Below, piece after piece: positions 37,305-50,988 of a stretch of 64,000 nt of DNA. Under the pieces are notes generated by a model, which did no database searches, was not told where the DNA came from, and saw nothing but the letters and a program-made list of their open reading frames with translations. The translations under genes were made by a program, and so were the position numbers. The DNA is taken from the NCBI GenBank assembly GCA_037893225.1, contig JAZGUH010001207.1:62001-126000 (forward strand). The letters are read 5' to 3'. Origin of the DNA: Hippasteria phrygiana (taxonomy: Eukaryota > Echinodermata > Asteroidea > Valvatida > Goniasteridae). Each line of letters starts with the position of its first letter. The first letter of the stretch is position 1.

Positions 37305-39160
37305 GCAACATGTAGCGCCAGATCTAAGCTATCCATACATGTCAAAATAACTGAATTTGGTTGATATTTCATGCAATTATGAATGAGTAAAGCAAGTCCA
37401 TACCCCAGGGAATTTGACATGCATGGAGCAATAAATAGACGGTAACATGTACACAGATGTTGGCCGGAAAGAAAATAAACATTGCGAGGTTTGAATTTTC
37501 TCCACAAGTTTTAACTCTAAGAAGCCGCCGATAATTGCAACATGTAGCGCCAGATCTAAGCTATCCATACATGTCAAAATTACTGAATTTGGTTGATATT
37601 TCATGCAATTATGAATGAGTAAAGCAAGTCCATACCCCAGGGAATTTGACATGCATGGAGCAATAAATAGACGGTAACATGTACACAGATGTTGGCCGGA
37701 AAGAAAATAAACATTGCGAGGTTTGAATTTTCTCCACAAGTTTTAACTCTAAGAAGCCGCCGATAATTGCAACATGTAGCGCCAGATCTAAGCTATCCAT
37801 ACATGTCAAAATTACTGAATTTGGTTGATATTTCATGCAATTATGAATGAGTAAAGCAAGTCCATACCCCAGGGAATTTGACAGGCATGGAGCAATGAAT
37901 AAAAGGTAATCTGCACACAGATGGTGGCCGGGAAGAAAATAAACATTGCGAGGTTTGAATTTTCTCCACAAGTTTTAACTCTAAGAAGCCGCCGATAATT
38001 GCAACATGTAGCGCCAGATCTAAGCTATCCATACATGTCAAAATTACTGAATTTGGTTGATATTTCATGCAATTATGAATGAGTAAAGCAAGTCCATACC
38101 CCAGGGAATTTGACAGGCATGGAGCAATAAATAAAAGGTAATCTGCACACAGATGGTTGCCGGGAAGAAAATAAACATTGCGAGGTTTGAATTTTCTCCA
38201 CAAGTGTTAACTCTAAGAAGCCGCCGATAATTGCAACATGTAGCGCCAGATCTAAGCTATCCATACATGTCAAAATAACTGAATTTGGTTGATATTTCAT
38301 GCAATTATGAATGAGTAAAGCAAGTCCATACCCCAGGGAATTTGACATGCATGGAGCAATAAATAGACGGTAACATGTACACAGATGTTGGCCGGAAAGA
38401 AAATAAACATTGCGAGGTTTGAATTTTCTCCACAAGTTTTAACTCTAAGAAGCCGCCGATAATTGCAACATGTAGCGCCAGATCTAAGCTATCCATACAT
38501 GTCAAAATTACTGAATTTGGTTGATATTTCATGCAATTATGAATGAGTAAAGCAAGTCCATACCCCAGGGAATTTGACATGCATGGAGCAATAAATAGAC
38601 GGTAACATGTACACAGATGTTGGCCGGAAAGAAAATAAACATTGCGAGGTTTGAATTTTCTCCACAAGTTTTAACTCTAAGAAGCCGCCGATAATTGCAA
38701 CATGTAGCGCCAGATCTAAGCTATCCATACATGTCAAAATTACTGAATTTGGTTGATATTTCATGCAATTATGAATGAGTAAAGCAAGTCCATACCCCAG
38801 GGAATTTGACAGGCATGGAGCAATGAATAAAAGGTAATCTGCACACAGATGGTGGCCGGGAAGAAAATAAACATTGCGAGGTTTGAATTTTCTCCACAAG
38901 TTTTAACTCTAAGAAGCCGCCGATAATTGCAACATGTAGCGCCAGATCTAAGCTATCCATACATGTCAAAATTACTGAATTTGGTTGATATTTCATGCAA
39001 TTATGAATGAGTAAAGCAAGTCCATACCCCAGGGAATTTGACAGGCATGGAGCAATAAATAAAAGGTAATCTGCACACAGATGGTTGCCGGGAAGAAAAT
39101 AAACATTGCGAGGTTTGAATTTTCTCCACAAGTGTTAACTCTAAGAAGCCGCCGATAATT
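37305..39160. repeat. 928-bp four-unit block, 2 complete copies
   Basis: (B45, B, Ag, A158) twice, followed by hybrid unit H2 at 39161. It matches 27425-29280 at an offset of 9880 bp. Confidence 0.88.
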
Positions 39161-39392
39161 GCAACATGTAGCGCCAGATCTAAGCTATCCATACATGTCA
39201 AAATTACTGAATTTGGTTGATATTTCATGCAATTATGAATGAGTAAAGCAAGTCCATACCCCAGGGAATTTGACATGCATGGAGCAATAAATAAAAGGTA
39301 ATCTGTACACAGATGTTGGCCGGAAAGAAAATAAACATTGCGAGGTTTGAATTTTCTCTACAAGTTTTAACTCTAAGAAGCCGCCGATAATT
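39161..39392. repeat. Hybrid monomer H2 (left copy)
   Basis: 116T as in B, then A-type 134A, 136A and 142-143 TC, then B-type 146T, 156T and 164A, and finally 199T as in By. At least two A/B switches inside 232 bp indicate gene conversion or successive crossovers between By and A templates. Confidence 0.88.
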
Positions 39393-39856
39393 GCAACATG
39401 TAGCGCCAGATCTAAGCTATCCATACATGTCAAAATTACTGAATTTGGTTGATATTTCATGCAATTATGAATGAGTAAAGCAAGTCCATACCCCAGGGAA
39501 TTTGACAGGCATGGAGCAATAAATAAAAGGTAATCTGCACACAGATGGTGGCCGGGAAGAAAATAAACATTGCGAGGTTTGAATTTTCTCCACAAGTGTT
39601 AACTCTAAGAAGCCGCCGATAATTGCAACATGTAGCGCCAGATCTAAGCTATCCATACATGTCAAAATTACTGAATTTGGTTGATATTTCATGCAATTAT
39701 GAATGAGTAAAGCAAGTCCATACCCCAGGGAATTTGACAGGCATGGAGCAATAAATAAAAGGTAATCTGCACACAGATGGTGGCCGGGAAGAAAATAAAC
39801 ATTGCGAGGTTTGAATTTTCTCCACAAATGTTAACTCTAAGAAGCCGCCGATAATT

Positions 39857-40087
39857 GCAACATGTAGCGCCAGATCTAAGCTATCCATACATGTCAAAAT
39901 TACTGAATTTGATTGATATTTCATGCAATTATGAATGAGTAAAGCAAGTCATACCCCAGGGAATTTGACAGGCATGGAGCAATAAATAAAAGGTAATCTG
40001 CACACAGATGTTAGCCGGAAAGAAAATAAATATTGCGAGGTTTGAATTTTCTCCACAAGTGTTAACTCTAAGAAGCCGCCGATAATT
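39857..40087. repeat. D monomer (copy 8), 206G form
   Basis: First D of domain III, preceded by an A with 204A and followed by a B instead of an A. Confidence 0.93.
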
Positions 40088-40783
40088 GCAACATGTAGCG
40101 CCAGATCTAAGCTATCCATACATGTCAAAATTACTGAATTTGGTTGATATTTCATGCAATTATGAATGAGTAAAGCAAGTCCATACCCCAGGGAATTTGA
40201 CATGCATGGAGCAATAAATAGACGGTAACATGTACACAGATGTTGGCCGGAAAGAAAATAAACATTGCGAGGTTTGAATTTTCTCCACAAGTTTTAACTC
40301 TAAGAAGCCGCCGATAATTGCAACATGTAGCGCCAGATCTAAGCTATCCATACATGTCAAAATTACTGAATTTGGTTGATATTTCATGCAATTATGAATG
40401 AGTAAAGCAAGTCCATGCCCCAGGGAATTTGACAGGCATGGAGCAATAAATAAAAGGTAATCTGCACACAGATGGTGGCCGGGAAGAAAATAAACATTGC
40501 GAGGTTTGAATTTTCTCCACAAGTGTTAACTCTAAGAAGCCGCCGATAATTGCAACATGTAGCGCCAGATCTAAGCTATCCATACATGTCAAAATTACTG
40601 AATTTGGTTGATATTTCATGCAATTATGAATGAGTAAAGCAAGTCCATACCCCAGGGAATTTGACATGCATGGAGCAATAAATAGACGGTAACATGTACA
40701 CAGATGTTGGCCGGAAAGAAAATAAACATTGCGAGGTTTGAATTTTCTCTACAAGTTTTAACTCTAAGAAGCCGCCGATAATT

Positions 40784-41479
40784 GCAACATGTAGCGCCAG
40801 ATCTAAGCTATCCATACATGTCAAAATTACTGAATTTGGTTGATATTTCATGCAATTATGAATGAGTAAAGCAAGTCCATACCCCAGGGAATTTGACATG
40901 CATGGAGCAATAAATAGACGGTAACATGTACACAGATGTTGGCCGGAAAGAAAATAAATATTGCGAGGTTTGAATTTTCTCCACAAGTTTTAACTCTAAG
41001 AAGCCGCCGATAATTGCAACATGTAGCGCCAGATCTAAGCTATCCATACATGTCAAAATTACTGAATTTGGTTGATATTTCATGCAATTATGAATGAGTA
41101 AAGCAAGTCCATACCCCAGGGAATTTGACATGCATGGAGCAATAAATAGACGGTAACATGTACACAGATGTTGGCCGGAAAGAAAATAAACATTGCGAGG
41201 TTTGAATTTTCTCCACAAGTTTTAACTCTAAGAAGCCGCCGATAATTGCAACATGTAGCGCCAGATCTAAGCTATCCATACATGTCAAAATTACTGAATT
41301 TGGTTGATATTTCATGCAATTATGAATGAGTAAAGCAAGTCCATACCCCAGGGAATTTGACATGCATGGAGCAATAAATAGACGGTAACATGTACACAGA
41401 TGTTGGCCGGAAAGAAAATAAATATTGCGAGGTTTGAATTTTCTCCACAAGTTTTAACTCTAAGAAGCCGCCGATAATT
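40784..41479. repeat. B units with 176T, local dimer duplication
   Basis: Units 40784 and 41248 are B-type with 176T (AAATATTG), otherwise seen only in D units, and they flank a plain B at 41016. The 464-bp spacing points to a dimer-sized duplication, and 176T on a B body suggests conversion from a D unit. Confidence 0.8.
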
Positions 41480-43567
41480 GCAACATGTAGCGCCAGATCT
41501 AAGCTATCCATACATGTCAAAATTACTGAATTTGGTTGATATTTCATGCAATTATGAATGAGTAAAGCAAGTCCATACCCCAGGGAATTTGACAGGCATG
41601 GAGCAATAAATAAAAGGTAATCTGCACACAGATGGTGGCCGGGAAGAAAATAAACATTGCGAGGTTTGAATTTTCTCCACAAATGTTAACTCTAAGAAGC
41701 CGCCGATAATTGCAACATGTAGCGCCAGATCTAAGCTATCCATACATGTCAAAATTACTGAATTTGGTTGATATTTCATGCAATTATGAATGAGTAAAGC
41801 AAGTCCATACCCCAGGGAATTTGACATGCATGGAGCAATAAATAGACGGTAACATGTACACAGATGTTGGCCGGAAAGAAAATAAACATTGCGAGGTTTG
41901 AATTTTCTCTACAAGTTTTAACTCTAAGAAGCCGCCGATAATTGCAACATGTAGCGCCAGATCTAAGCTATCCATACATGTCAAAATTACTGAATTTGGT
42001 TGATATTTCATGCAATTATGAATGAGTAAAGCAAGTCCATACCCCAGGGAATTTGACATGCATGGAGCAATAAATAGACGGTAACATGTACACAGATGTT
42101 GGCCGGAAAGAAAATAAACATTGCGAGGTTTGAATTTTCTCCACAAGTTTTAACTCTAAGAAGCCGCCGATAATTGCAACATGTAGCGCCAGATCTAAGC
42201 TATCCATACATGTCAAAATTACTGAATTTGGTTGATATTTCATGCAATTATGAATGAGTAAAGCAAGTCCATACCCCAGGGAATTTGACAGGCATGGAGC
42301 AATAAATAAAAGGTAATCTGCACACAGATGGTGGCCGGGAAGAAAATAAACATTGCGAGGTTTGAATTTTCTCCACAAGTGTTAACTCTAAGAAGCCGCC
42401 GATAATTGCAACATGTAGCGCCAGATCTAAGCTATCCATACATGTCAAAATTACTGAATTTGGTTGATATTTCATGCAATTATGAATGAGTAAAGCAAGT
42501 CCATACCCCAGGGAATTTGACATGCATGGAGCAATAAATAGACGGTAACATGTACACAGATGTTGGCCGGAAAGAAAATAAACATTGCGAGGTTTGAATT
42601 TTCTCTACAAGTTTTAACTCTAAGAAGCCGCCGATAATTGCAACATGTAGCGCCAGATCTAAGCTATCCATACATGTCAAAATTACTGAATTTGGTTGAT
42701 ATTTCATGCAATTATGAATGAGTAAAGCAAGTCCATACCCCAGGGAATTTGACAGGCATGGAGCAATAAATAAAAGGTAATCTGCACACAGATGGTGGCC
42801 GGGAAGAAAATAAACATTGCGAGGTTTGAATTTTCTCCACAAGTGTTAACTCTAAGAAGCCGCCGATAATTGCAACATGTAGCGCCAGATCTAAGCTATC
42901 CATACATGTCAAAATTACTGAATTTGGTTGATATTTCATGCAATTATGAATGAGTAAAGCAAGTCCATACCCCAGGGAATTTGACAGGCATGGAGCAATA
43001 AATAAAAGGTAATCTGCACACAGATGGTGGCCGGGAAGAAAATAAACATTGCGAGGTTTGAATTTTCTCCACAAGTGTTAACTCTAAGAAGCCGCCGATA
43101 ATTGCAACATGTAGCGCCAGATCTAAGCTATCCATACATGTCAAAATTACTGAATTTGGTTGATATTTCATGCAATTATGAATGAGTAAAGCAAGTCCAT
43201 ACCCCAGGGAATTTGACATGCATGGAGCAATAAATAGACGGTAACATGTACACAGATGTTGGCCGGAAAGAAAATAAACATTGCGAGGTTTGAATTTTCT
43301 CTACAAGTTTTAACTCTAAGAAGCCGCCGATAATTGCAACATGTAGCGCCAGATCTAAGCTATCCATACATGTCAAAATTACTGAATTTGGTTGATATTT
43401 CATGCAATTATGAATGAGTAAAGCAAGTCCATACCCCAGGGAATTTGACAGGCATGGAGCAATAAATAAAAGGTAATCTGCACACAGATGGTGGCCGGGA
43501 AGAAAATAAACATTGCGAGGTTTGAATTTTCTCCACAAGTGTTAACTCTAAGAAGCCGCCGATAATT

Positions 43568-43798
43568 GCAACATGTAGCGCCAGATCTAAGCTATCCATA
43601 CATGTCAAAATTACTGAATTTGATTGATATTTCATGCAATTATGAATGAGTAAAGCAAGTCATACCCCAGGGAATTTGACATGCATGGAGCAATAAATAA
43701 AAGGTAATCTGCACACAGATGTTAGCCGGAAAGAAAATAAATATTGCGAGGTTTGAATTTTCTCCACAAGTTTTAACTCTAAGAAGCCGCCGATAATT
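43568..43798. repeat. D monomer (copy 9), 116T form
   Basis: The only D with ACATGCAT (base 43682); all others have ACAGGCAT. Confidence 0.93.
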
Positions 43799-44494
43799 GC
43801 AACATGTAGCGCCAGATCTAAGCTATCCATACATGTCAAAATTACTGAATTTGGTTGATATTTCATGCAATTATGAATGAGTAAAGCAAGTCCATACCCC
43901 AGGGAATTTGACAGGCATGGAGCAATAAATAAAAGGTAATCTGCACACAGATGGTGGCCGGGAAGAAAATAAACATTGCGAGGTTTGAATTTTCTCCACA
44001 AGTGTTAACTCTAAGAAGCCGCCGATAATTGCAACATGTAGCGCCAGATCTAAGCTATCCATACATGTCAAAATTACTGAATTTGGTTGATATTTCATGC
44101 AATTATGAATGAGTAAAGCAAGTCCATACCCCAGGGAATTTGACATGCATGGAGCAATAAATAGACGGTAACATGTACACAGATGTTGGCCGGAAAGAAA
44201 ATAAACATTGCGAGGTTTGAATTTTCTCCACAAGTTTTAACTCTAAGAAGCCGCCGGTAATTGCAACATGTAGCGCCAGATCTAAGCTATCCATACATGT
44301 CAAAATTACTGAATTTGGTTGATATTTCATGCAATTATGAATGAGTAAAGCAAGTCCATACCCCAGGGAATTTGACAGGCATGGAGCAATAAATAAAAGG
44401 TAATCTGCACACAGATGGTTGCCGGGAAGAAAATAAACATTGCGAGGTTTGAATTTTCTCCACAAGTGTTAACTCTAAGAAGCCGCCGATAATT

Positions 44495-44726
44495 GCAACA
44501 TGTAGCGCCAGATCTAAGCTATCCATACATGTCAAAATTACTGAATTTGGTTGATATTTCATGCAATTATGAATGAGTAAAGCAAGTCCATACCCCAGGG
44601 AATTTGACATGCATGGAGCAATAAATAAAAGGTAATCTGTACACAGATGTTGGCCGGAAAGAAAATAAACATTGCGAGGTTTGAATTTTCTCTACAAGTT
44701 TTAACTCTAAGAAGCCGCCGATAATT
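44495..44726. repeat. Hybrid monomer H2 (right copy)
   Basis: Same switch pattern as the H2 at 39161, at an offset of 5334 bp, again preceded by A158 and followed by A. It lies immediately left of the start of the large downstream duplication. Confidence 0.88.
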
Positions 44727-47046
44727 GCAACATGTAGCGCCAGATCTAAGCTATCCATACATGTCAAAATTACTGAATTTGGTTGATATTTCATGCAATT
44801 ATGAATGAGTAAAGCAAGTCCATACCCCAGGGAATTTGACAGGCATGGAGCAATAAATAAAAGGTAATCTGCACACAGATGGTGGCCGGGAAGAAAATAA
44901 ACATTGCGAGGTTTGAATTTTCTCCACAAGTGTTAACTCTAAGAAGCCGCCGATAATTGCAACATGTAGCGCCAGATCTAAGCTATCCATACATGTCAAA
45001 ATTACTGAATTTGGTTGATATTTCATGCAATTATGAATGAGTAAAGCAAGTCCATACCCCAGGGAATTTGACAGGCATGGAGCAATAAATAAAAGGTAAT
45101 CTGCACACAGATGGTGGCCGGGAAGAAAATAAACATTGCGAGGTTTGAATTTTCTCCACAAGTGTTAACTCTAAGAAGCCGCCGATAATTGCAACATGTA
45201 GCGCCAGATCTAAGCTATCCATACATGTCAAAATTACTGAATTTGGTTGATATTTCATGCAATTATGAATGAGTAAAGCAAGTCCATACCCCAGGGAATT
45301 TGACATGCATGGAGCAATAAATAGACGGTAACATGTACACAGATGTTGGCGGGAAAGAAAATAAACATTGCGAGGTTTGAATTTTCTCCACAAGTTTTAA
45401 CTCTAAGAAGCCGCCGATAATTGCAACATGTAGCGCCAGATCTAAGCTATCCATACATGTCAAAATTACTGAATTTGGTTGATATTTCATGCAATTATGA
45501 ATGAGTAAAGCAAGTCCATACCCCAGGGAATTTGACAGGCATGGAGCAATAAATAAAAGGTAATCTGCACACAGATGGTGGCCGGGAAGAAAATAAACAT
45601 TGCGAGGTTTGAATTTTCTCCACAAGTGTTAACTCTAAGAAGCCGCCGATAATTGCAACATGTAGCGCCAGATCTAAGCTATCCATACATGTCAAAATTA
45701 CTGAATTTGGTTGATATTTCATGCAATTATGAATGAGTAAAGCAAGTCCATACCCCAGGGAATTTGACATGCATGGAGCAATAAATAGACGGTAACATGT
45801 ACACAGATGTTGGCCGGAAAGAAAATAAACATTGCGAGGTTTGAATTTTCTCCACAAGTTTTAACTCTAAGAAGCCGCCGATAATTGCAACATGTAGCGC
45901 CAGATCTAAGCTATCCATACATGTCAAAATTACTGAATTTGGTTGATATTTCATGCAATTATGAATGAGTAAAGCAAGTCCATACCCCAGGGAATTTGAC
46001 AGGCATGGAGCAATAAATAAAAGGTAATCTGCACACAGATGGTGGCCGGGAAGAAAATAAACATTGCGAGGTTTGAATTTTCTCCACAAGTGTTAACTCT
46101 AAGAAGCCGCCGATAATTGCAACATGTAGCGCCAGATCTAAGCTATCCATACATGTCAAAATTACTGAATTTGGTTGATATTTCATGCAATTATGAATGA
46201 GTAAAGCAAGTCCATACCCCAGGGAATTTGACATGCATGGAGCAATAAATAAACGGTAACATGTACACAGATGTTGGCCGGAAAGAAAATAAACATTGCG
46301 AGGTTTGAATTTTCTCCACAAGTTTTAACTCTAAGAAGCCGCCGATAATTGCAACATGTAGCGCCAGATCTAAGCTATCCATACATGTCAAAATTACTGA
46401 ATTTGGTTGATATTTCATGCAATTATGAATGAGTAAAGCAAGTCCATACCCCAGGGAATTTGACAGGCATGGAGCAATAAATAAAAGGTAATCTGCACAC
46501 AGATGGTGGCCGGGAAGAAAATAAACATTGCGAGGTTTGAATTTTCTCCACAAGTGTTAACTCTAAGAAGCCGCCGATAATTGCAACATGTAGCGCCAGA
46601 TCTAAGCTATCCATACATGTCAAAATTACTGAATTTGGTTGATATTTCATGCAATTATGAATGAGTAAAGCAAGTCCATACCCCAGGGAATTTGACATGC
46701 ATGGAGCAATAAATAGACGGTAACATGTACACAGATGTTGGCCGGAAAGAAAATAAACATTGCGAGGTTTGAATTTTCTCTACAAGTTTTAACTCTAAGA
46801 AGCCGCCGATAATTGCAACATGTAGCGCCAGATCTAAGCTATCCATACATGTCAAAATTACTGAATTTGGTTGATATTTCATGCAATTATGAATGAGTAA
46901 AGCAAGTCCATACCCCAGGGAATTTGACAGGCATGGAGCAATAAATAAAAGGTAATCTGCACACAGATGGTGGCCGGGAAGAAAATAAACATTGCGAGGT
47001 TTGAATTTTCTCCACAAGTGTTAACTCTAAGAAGCCGCCGATAATT

Positions 47047-47277
47047 GCAACATGTAGCGCCAGATCTAAGCTATCCATACATGTCAAAATTACTGAATTT
47101 GATTGATATTTCATGCAATTATGAATGAGTAAAGCAAGTCATACCCCAGGGAATTTGACAGGCATGGAGCAATAAATAAAAGGTAATCTGCACACAGATG
47201 TTAGCCGGAAAGAAAATAAATATTGCGAGGTTTGAATTTTCTCCACAAGTGTTAACTCTAAGAAGCCGCCGATAATT
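47047..47277. repeat. D monomer (copy 10), 206G form
   Basis: Counterpart of 10669. Confidence 0.93.
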
Positions 47278-48204
47278 GCAACATGTAGCGCCAGATCTAA
47301 GCTATCCATACATGTCAAAATTACTGAATTTGGTTGATATTTCATGCAATTATGAATGAGTAAAGCAAGTCCATACCCCAGGGAATTTGACAGGCATGGA
47401 GCAATAAATAAAAGGTAATCTGCACACAGATGGTGGCCGGGAAGAAAATAAACATTGCGAGGTTTGAATTTTCTCCACAAGTGTTAACTCTAAGAAGCCG
47501 CCGATAATTGCAACATGTAGCGCCAGATCTAAGCTATCCATACATGTCAAAATTACTGAATTTGGTTGATATTTCATGCAATTATGAATGAGTAAAGCAA
47601 GTCCATACCCCAGGGAATTTGACATGCATGGAGCAATAAATAGACGGTAACATGTACACAGATGTTGGCCGGAAAGAAAATAAACATTGCGAGGTTTGAA
47701 TTTTCTCTACAAGTTTTAACTCTAAGAAGCCGCCGATAATTGCAACATGTAGCGCCAGATCTAAGCTATCCATACATGTCAAAATTACTGAATTTGGTTG
47801 ATATTTCATGCAATTATGAATGAGTAAAGCAAGTCCATACCCCAGGGAATTTGACAGGCATGGAGCAATAAATAAAAGGTAATCTGCACACAGATGGTGG
47901 CCGGGAAGAAAATAAACATTGCGAGGTTTGAATTTTCGCCACAAGTGTTAACTCTAAGAAGCCGCCGATAATTGCAACATGTAGCGCCAGATCTAAGCTA
48001 TCCATACATGTCAAAATTACTGAATTTGATTGATATTTCATGCAATTATGAATGAGTAAAGCAAGTCATACCCCAGGGAATTTGACAGGCATGGAGCAAT
48101 AAATAAAAGGTAATCTGCACACAGATGTTAGCCGGAAAGAAAATAAATATTGCGAGGTTTGAATTTTCTCCACAAGTTTTAACTCTAAGAAGCCGCCGAT
48201 AATT
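47278..48204. repeat. Copy of the 4-unit repeat A-By-A-D
   Basis: Counterpart of 10900-11826, including the rare 197G (base 47938). Confidence 0.88.
47974..48204. repeat. D monomer (copy 11)
   Basis: Counterpart of 11596. Confidence 0.93.
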
Positions 48205-49132
48205 GCAACATGTAGCGCCAGATCTAAGCTATCCATACATGTCAAAATTACTGAATTTGGTTGATATTTCATGCAATTATGAATGAGTAAAGCAAGTCCA
48301 TACCCCAGGGAATTTGACAGGCATGGAGCAATAAATAAAAGGTAATCTGCACACAGATGGTGGCCGGGAAGAAAATAAACATTGCGAGGTTTGAATTTTC
48401 TCCACAAGTGTTAACTCTAAGAAGCCGCCGATAATTGCAACATGTAGCGCCAGATCTAAGCTATCCATACATGTCAAAATTACTGAATTTGGTTGATATT
48501 TCATGCAATTATGAATGAGTAAAGCAAGTCCATACCCCAGGGAATTTGACAGGCATGGAGCAATAAATAAAAGGTAATCTGCACACAGATGGTGGCCGGG
48601 AAGAAAATAAACATTGCGAGGTTTGAATTTTCTCCACAAGTGTTAACTCTAAGAAGCCGCCGATAATTGCAACATGTAGCGCCAGATCTAAGCTATCCAT
48701 ACATGTCAAAATTACTGAATTTGGTTGATATTTCATGCAATTATGAATGAGTAAAGCAAGTCCATACCAACGGGAATTTGACATGCATGGAGCAATAAAT
48801 AGACGGTAACATGTACACAGATGTTGGCCGGAAAGAAAATAAACATTGCGAGGTTTGAATTTTCTCCACAAGTTTTAACTCTAAGAAGCCGCCGATAATT
48901 GCAACATGTAGCGCCAGATCTAAGCTATCCATACATGTCAAAATTACTGAATTTGGTTGATATTTCATGCAATTATGAATGAGTAAAGCAAGTCCATACC
49001 CCAGGGAATTTGACAGGCATGGAGCAATAAATAAAAGGTAATCTGCACACAGATGGTGGCCGGGAAGAAAATAAACATTGCGAGGTTTGAATTTTCTCCA
49101 CAAGTGTTAACTCTAAGAAGCCGCCGATAATT

Positions 49133-49365
49133 GCAACATGTAGCGCCAGATCTAAGCTATCCATACATGTCAAAATTACTGAATTTGGTTGATATTTCAT
49201 GCAATTATGAATGAGTAAAGCAAGTCCATACCCCAGGGAATTTGACATGCATGGAGCAATAAATAAAAAGGTAATCTGCACACAGATGGTGGCCGGGAAG
49301 AAAATAAACATTGCGAGGTTTGAATTTTCTCCACAAATGTTAACTCTAAGAAGCCGCCGATAATT
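49133..49365. repeat. E monomer, 233 bp, second copy
   Basis: Has the same extra A as 12755. It is the only other unit longer than 232 bp. Confidence 0.95.
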
Positions 49366-50293
49366 GCAACATGTAGCGCCAGATCTAAGCTATCCATACA
49401 TGTCAAAATTACTGAATTTGGTTGATATTTCATGCAATTATGAATGAGTAAAGCAAGTCCATACCCCAGGGAATTTGACAGGCATGGAGCAATAAATAAA
49501 AGGTAATCTGCACACAGATGGTGGCCGGGAAGAAAATAAACATTGCGAGGTTTGAATTTTCTCCACAAGTTTTAACTCTAAGAAGCCGCCGATAATTGCA
49601 ACATGTAGCGCCAGATCTAAGCTATCCATACATGTCAAAATTACTGAATTTGGTTGATATTTCATGCAATTATGAATGAGTAAAGCAAGTCCATACCCCA
49701 GGGAATTTGACAGGCATGGAGCAATAAATAAAAGGTAATCTGCACACAGATGGTGGCCGGGAAGAAAATAAACATTGCGAGGTTTGAATTTTCTCCACAA
49801 GTGTTAACTCTAAGAAGCCGCCGATAATTGCAACATGTAGCGCCAGATCTAAGCTATCCATACATGTCAAAATTACTGAATTTGGTTGATATTTCATGCA
49901 ATTATGAATGAGTAAAGCAAGTCCATACCCCAGGGAATTTGACATGCATGGAGCAATAAATAGACGGTAACATGTACACAGATGTTGGCCGGAAAGAAAA
50001 TAAACATTGCGAGGTTTGAATTTTCTCTACAAGTTTTAACTCTAAGAAGCCGCCGATAATTGCAACATGTAGCGCCAGATCTAAGCTATCCATACATGTC
50101 AAAATTACTGAATTTGGTTGATATTTCATGCAATTATGAATGAGTAAAGCAAGTCCATACCCCAGGGAATTTGACAGGCATGGAGCAATAAATAAAAGGT
50201 AATCTGCACACAGATGGTGGCCGGGAAGAAAATAAACATTGCGAGGTTTGAATTTTCTCCACAAGTGTTAACTCTAAGAAGCCGCCGATAATT

Positions 50294-50524
50294 GCAACAT
50301 GTAGCGCCAGATCTAAGCTATCCATACATGTCAAAATTACTGAATTTGATTGATATTTCATGCAATTATGAATGAGTAAAGCAAGTCATACCCCAGGGAA
50401 TTTGACAGGCATGGAGCAATAAATAAAAGGTAATCTGCACACAGATGTTAGCCGGAAAGAAAATAAATATTGCGAGGTTTGAATTTTCTCCACAAGTTTT
50501 AACTCTAAGAAGCCGCCGATAATT
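50294..50524. repeat. D monomer (copy 12)
   Basis: Counterpart of 13916. Confidence 0.93.
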
Positions 50525-50988
50525 GCAACATGTAGCGCCAGATCTAAGCTATCCATACATGTCAAAATTACTGAATTTGGTTGATATTTCATGCAATTAT
50601 GAATGAGTAAAGCAAGTCCATACCCCAGGGAATTTGACAGGCATGGAGCAATAAATAAAAGGTAATCTGCACACAGATGGTGGCCGGGAAGAAAATAAAC
50701 ATTGCGAGGTTTGAATTTTCTCCACAAGTGTTAACTCTAAGAAGCCGCCGATAATTGCAACATGTAGCGCCAGATCTAAGCTATCCATACATGTCAAAAT
50801 TACTGAATTTGGTTGATATTTCATGCAATTATGAATGAGTAAAGCAAGTCCATACCCCAGGGAATTTGACAGGCATGGAGCAATAAATAAAAGGTAATCT
50901 GCACACAGATGGTGGCCGGGAAGAAAATAAACATTGCGAGGTTTGAATTTTCTCCACAAGTGTTAACTCTAAGAAGCCGCCGATAATT

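Larger units (their letters stand above)
14611..39160. repeat. Domain II: Bbeta-delimited higher-order repeats with truncated T units
   Basis: Eight repeats, each opened by a Bbeta unit, of 10, 8, 14, 7, 11, 21, 11 and 27 units. Nine T units lie in this span. D, By, Bg and At units are absent. Spacing between Bbeta units is always a sum of 232-bp and 150-bp units, so all exchanges kept monomer register. Confidence 0.9.
33061..39160. repeat. Domain II repeat, 27 units (6100 bp), longest
   Basis: Order: Bbeta, A, E' variant with 136C (base 33660), T, Bd, A, Ae, B45, B, Ag, A158, B45, B, Ag, E', T, Bd, A, Ae, (B45, B, Ag, A158) twice. No Bbeta interrupts it, so two T-containing sections sit inside one Bbeta interval. 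It ends where the hybrid H2 begins domain III. Confidence 0.9.
39161..44958. repeat. Domain III: mixed By/B/A segment, 25 units (5798 bp)
   Basis: Order: H2, A, A (204A), D, B, A (98G), By, B with 176T, B, B with 176T, A (204A), By, B, A, By, A, A, By, A, D, A, B, A158, H2, A. No T, Bbeta or Ag units. It uses domain I markers (By, D) but lacks the A1-At opening, and is bounded by A158-H2-A on both sides. Private changes include 40417 G (CCATGCC) and 44257 G (CCGGTAATT). Confidence 0.88.
48205..50524. repeat. Copy of the transition repeat with Balpha and E
   Basis: Counterpart of 11827-14146. Balpha lies at 48669-48900, E at 49133-49365 and D at 50294-50524. Confidence 0.88.
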
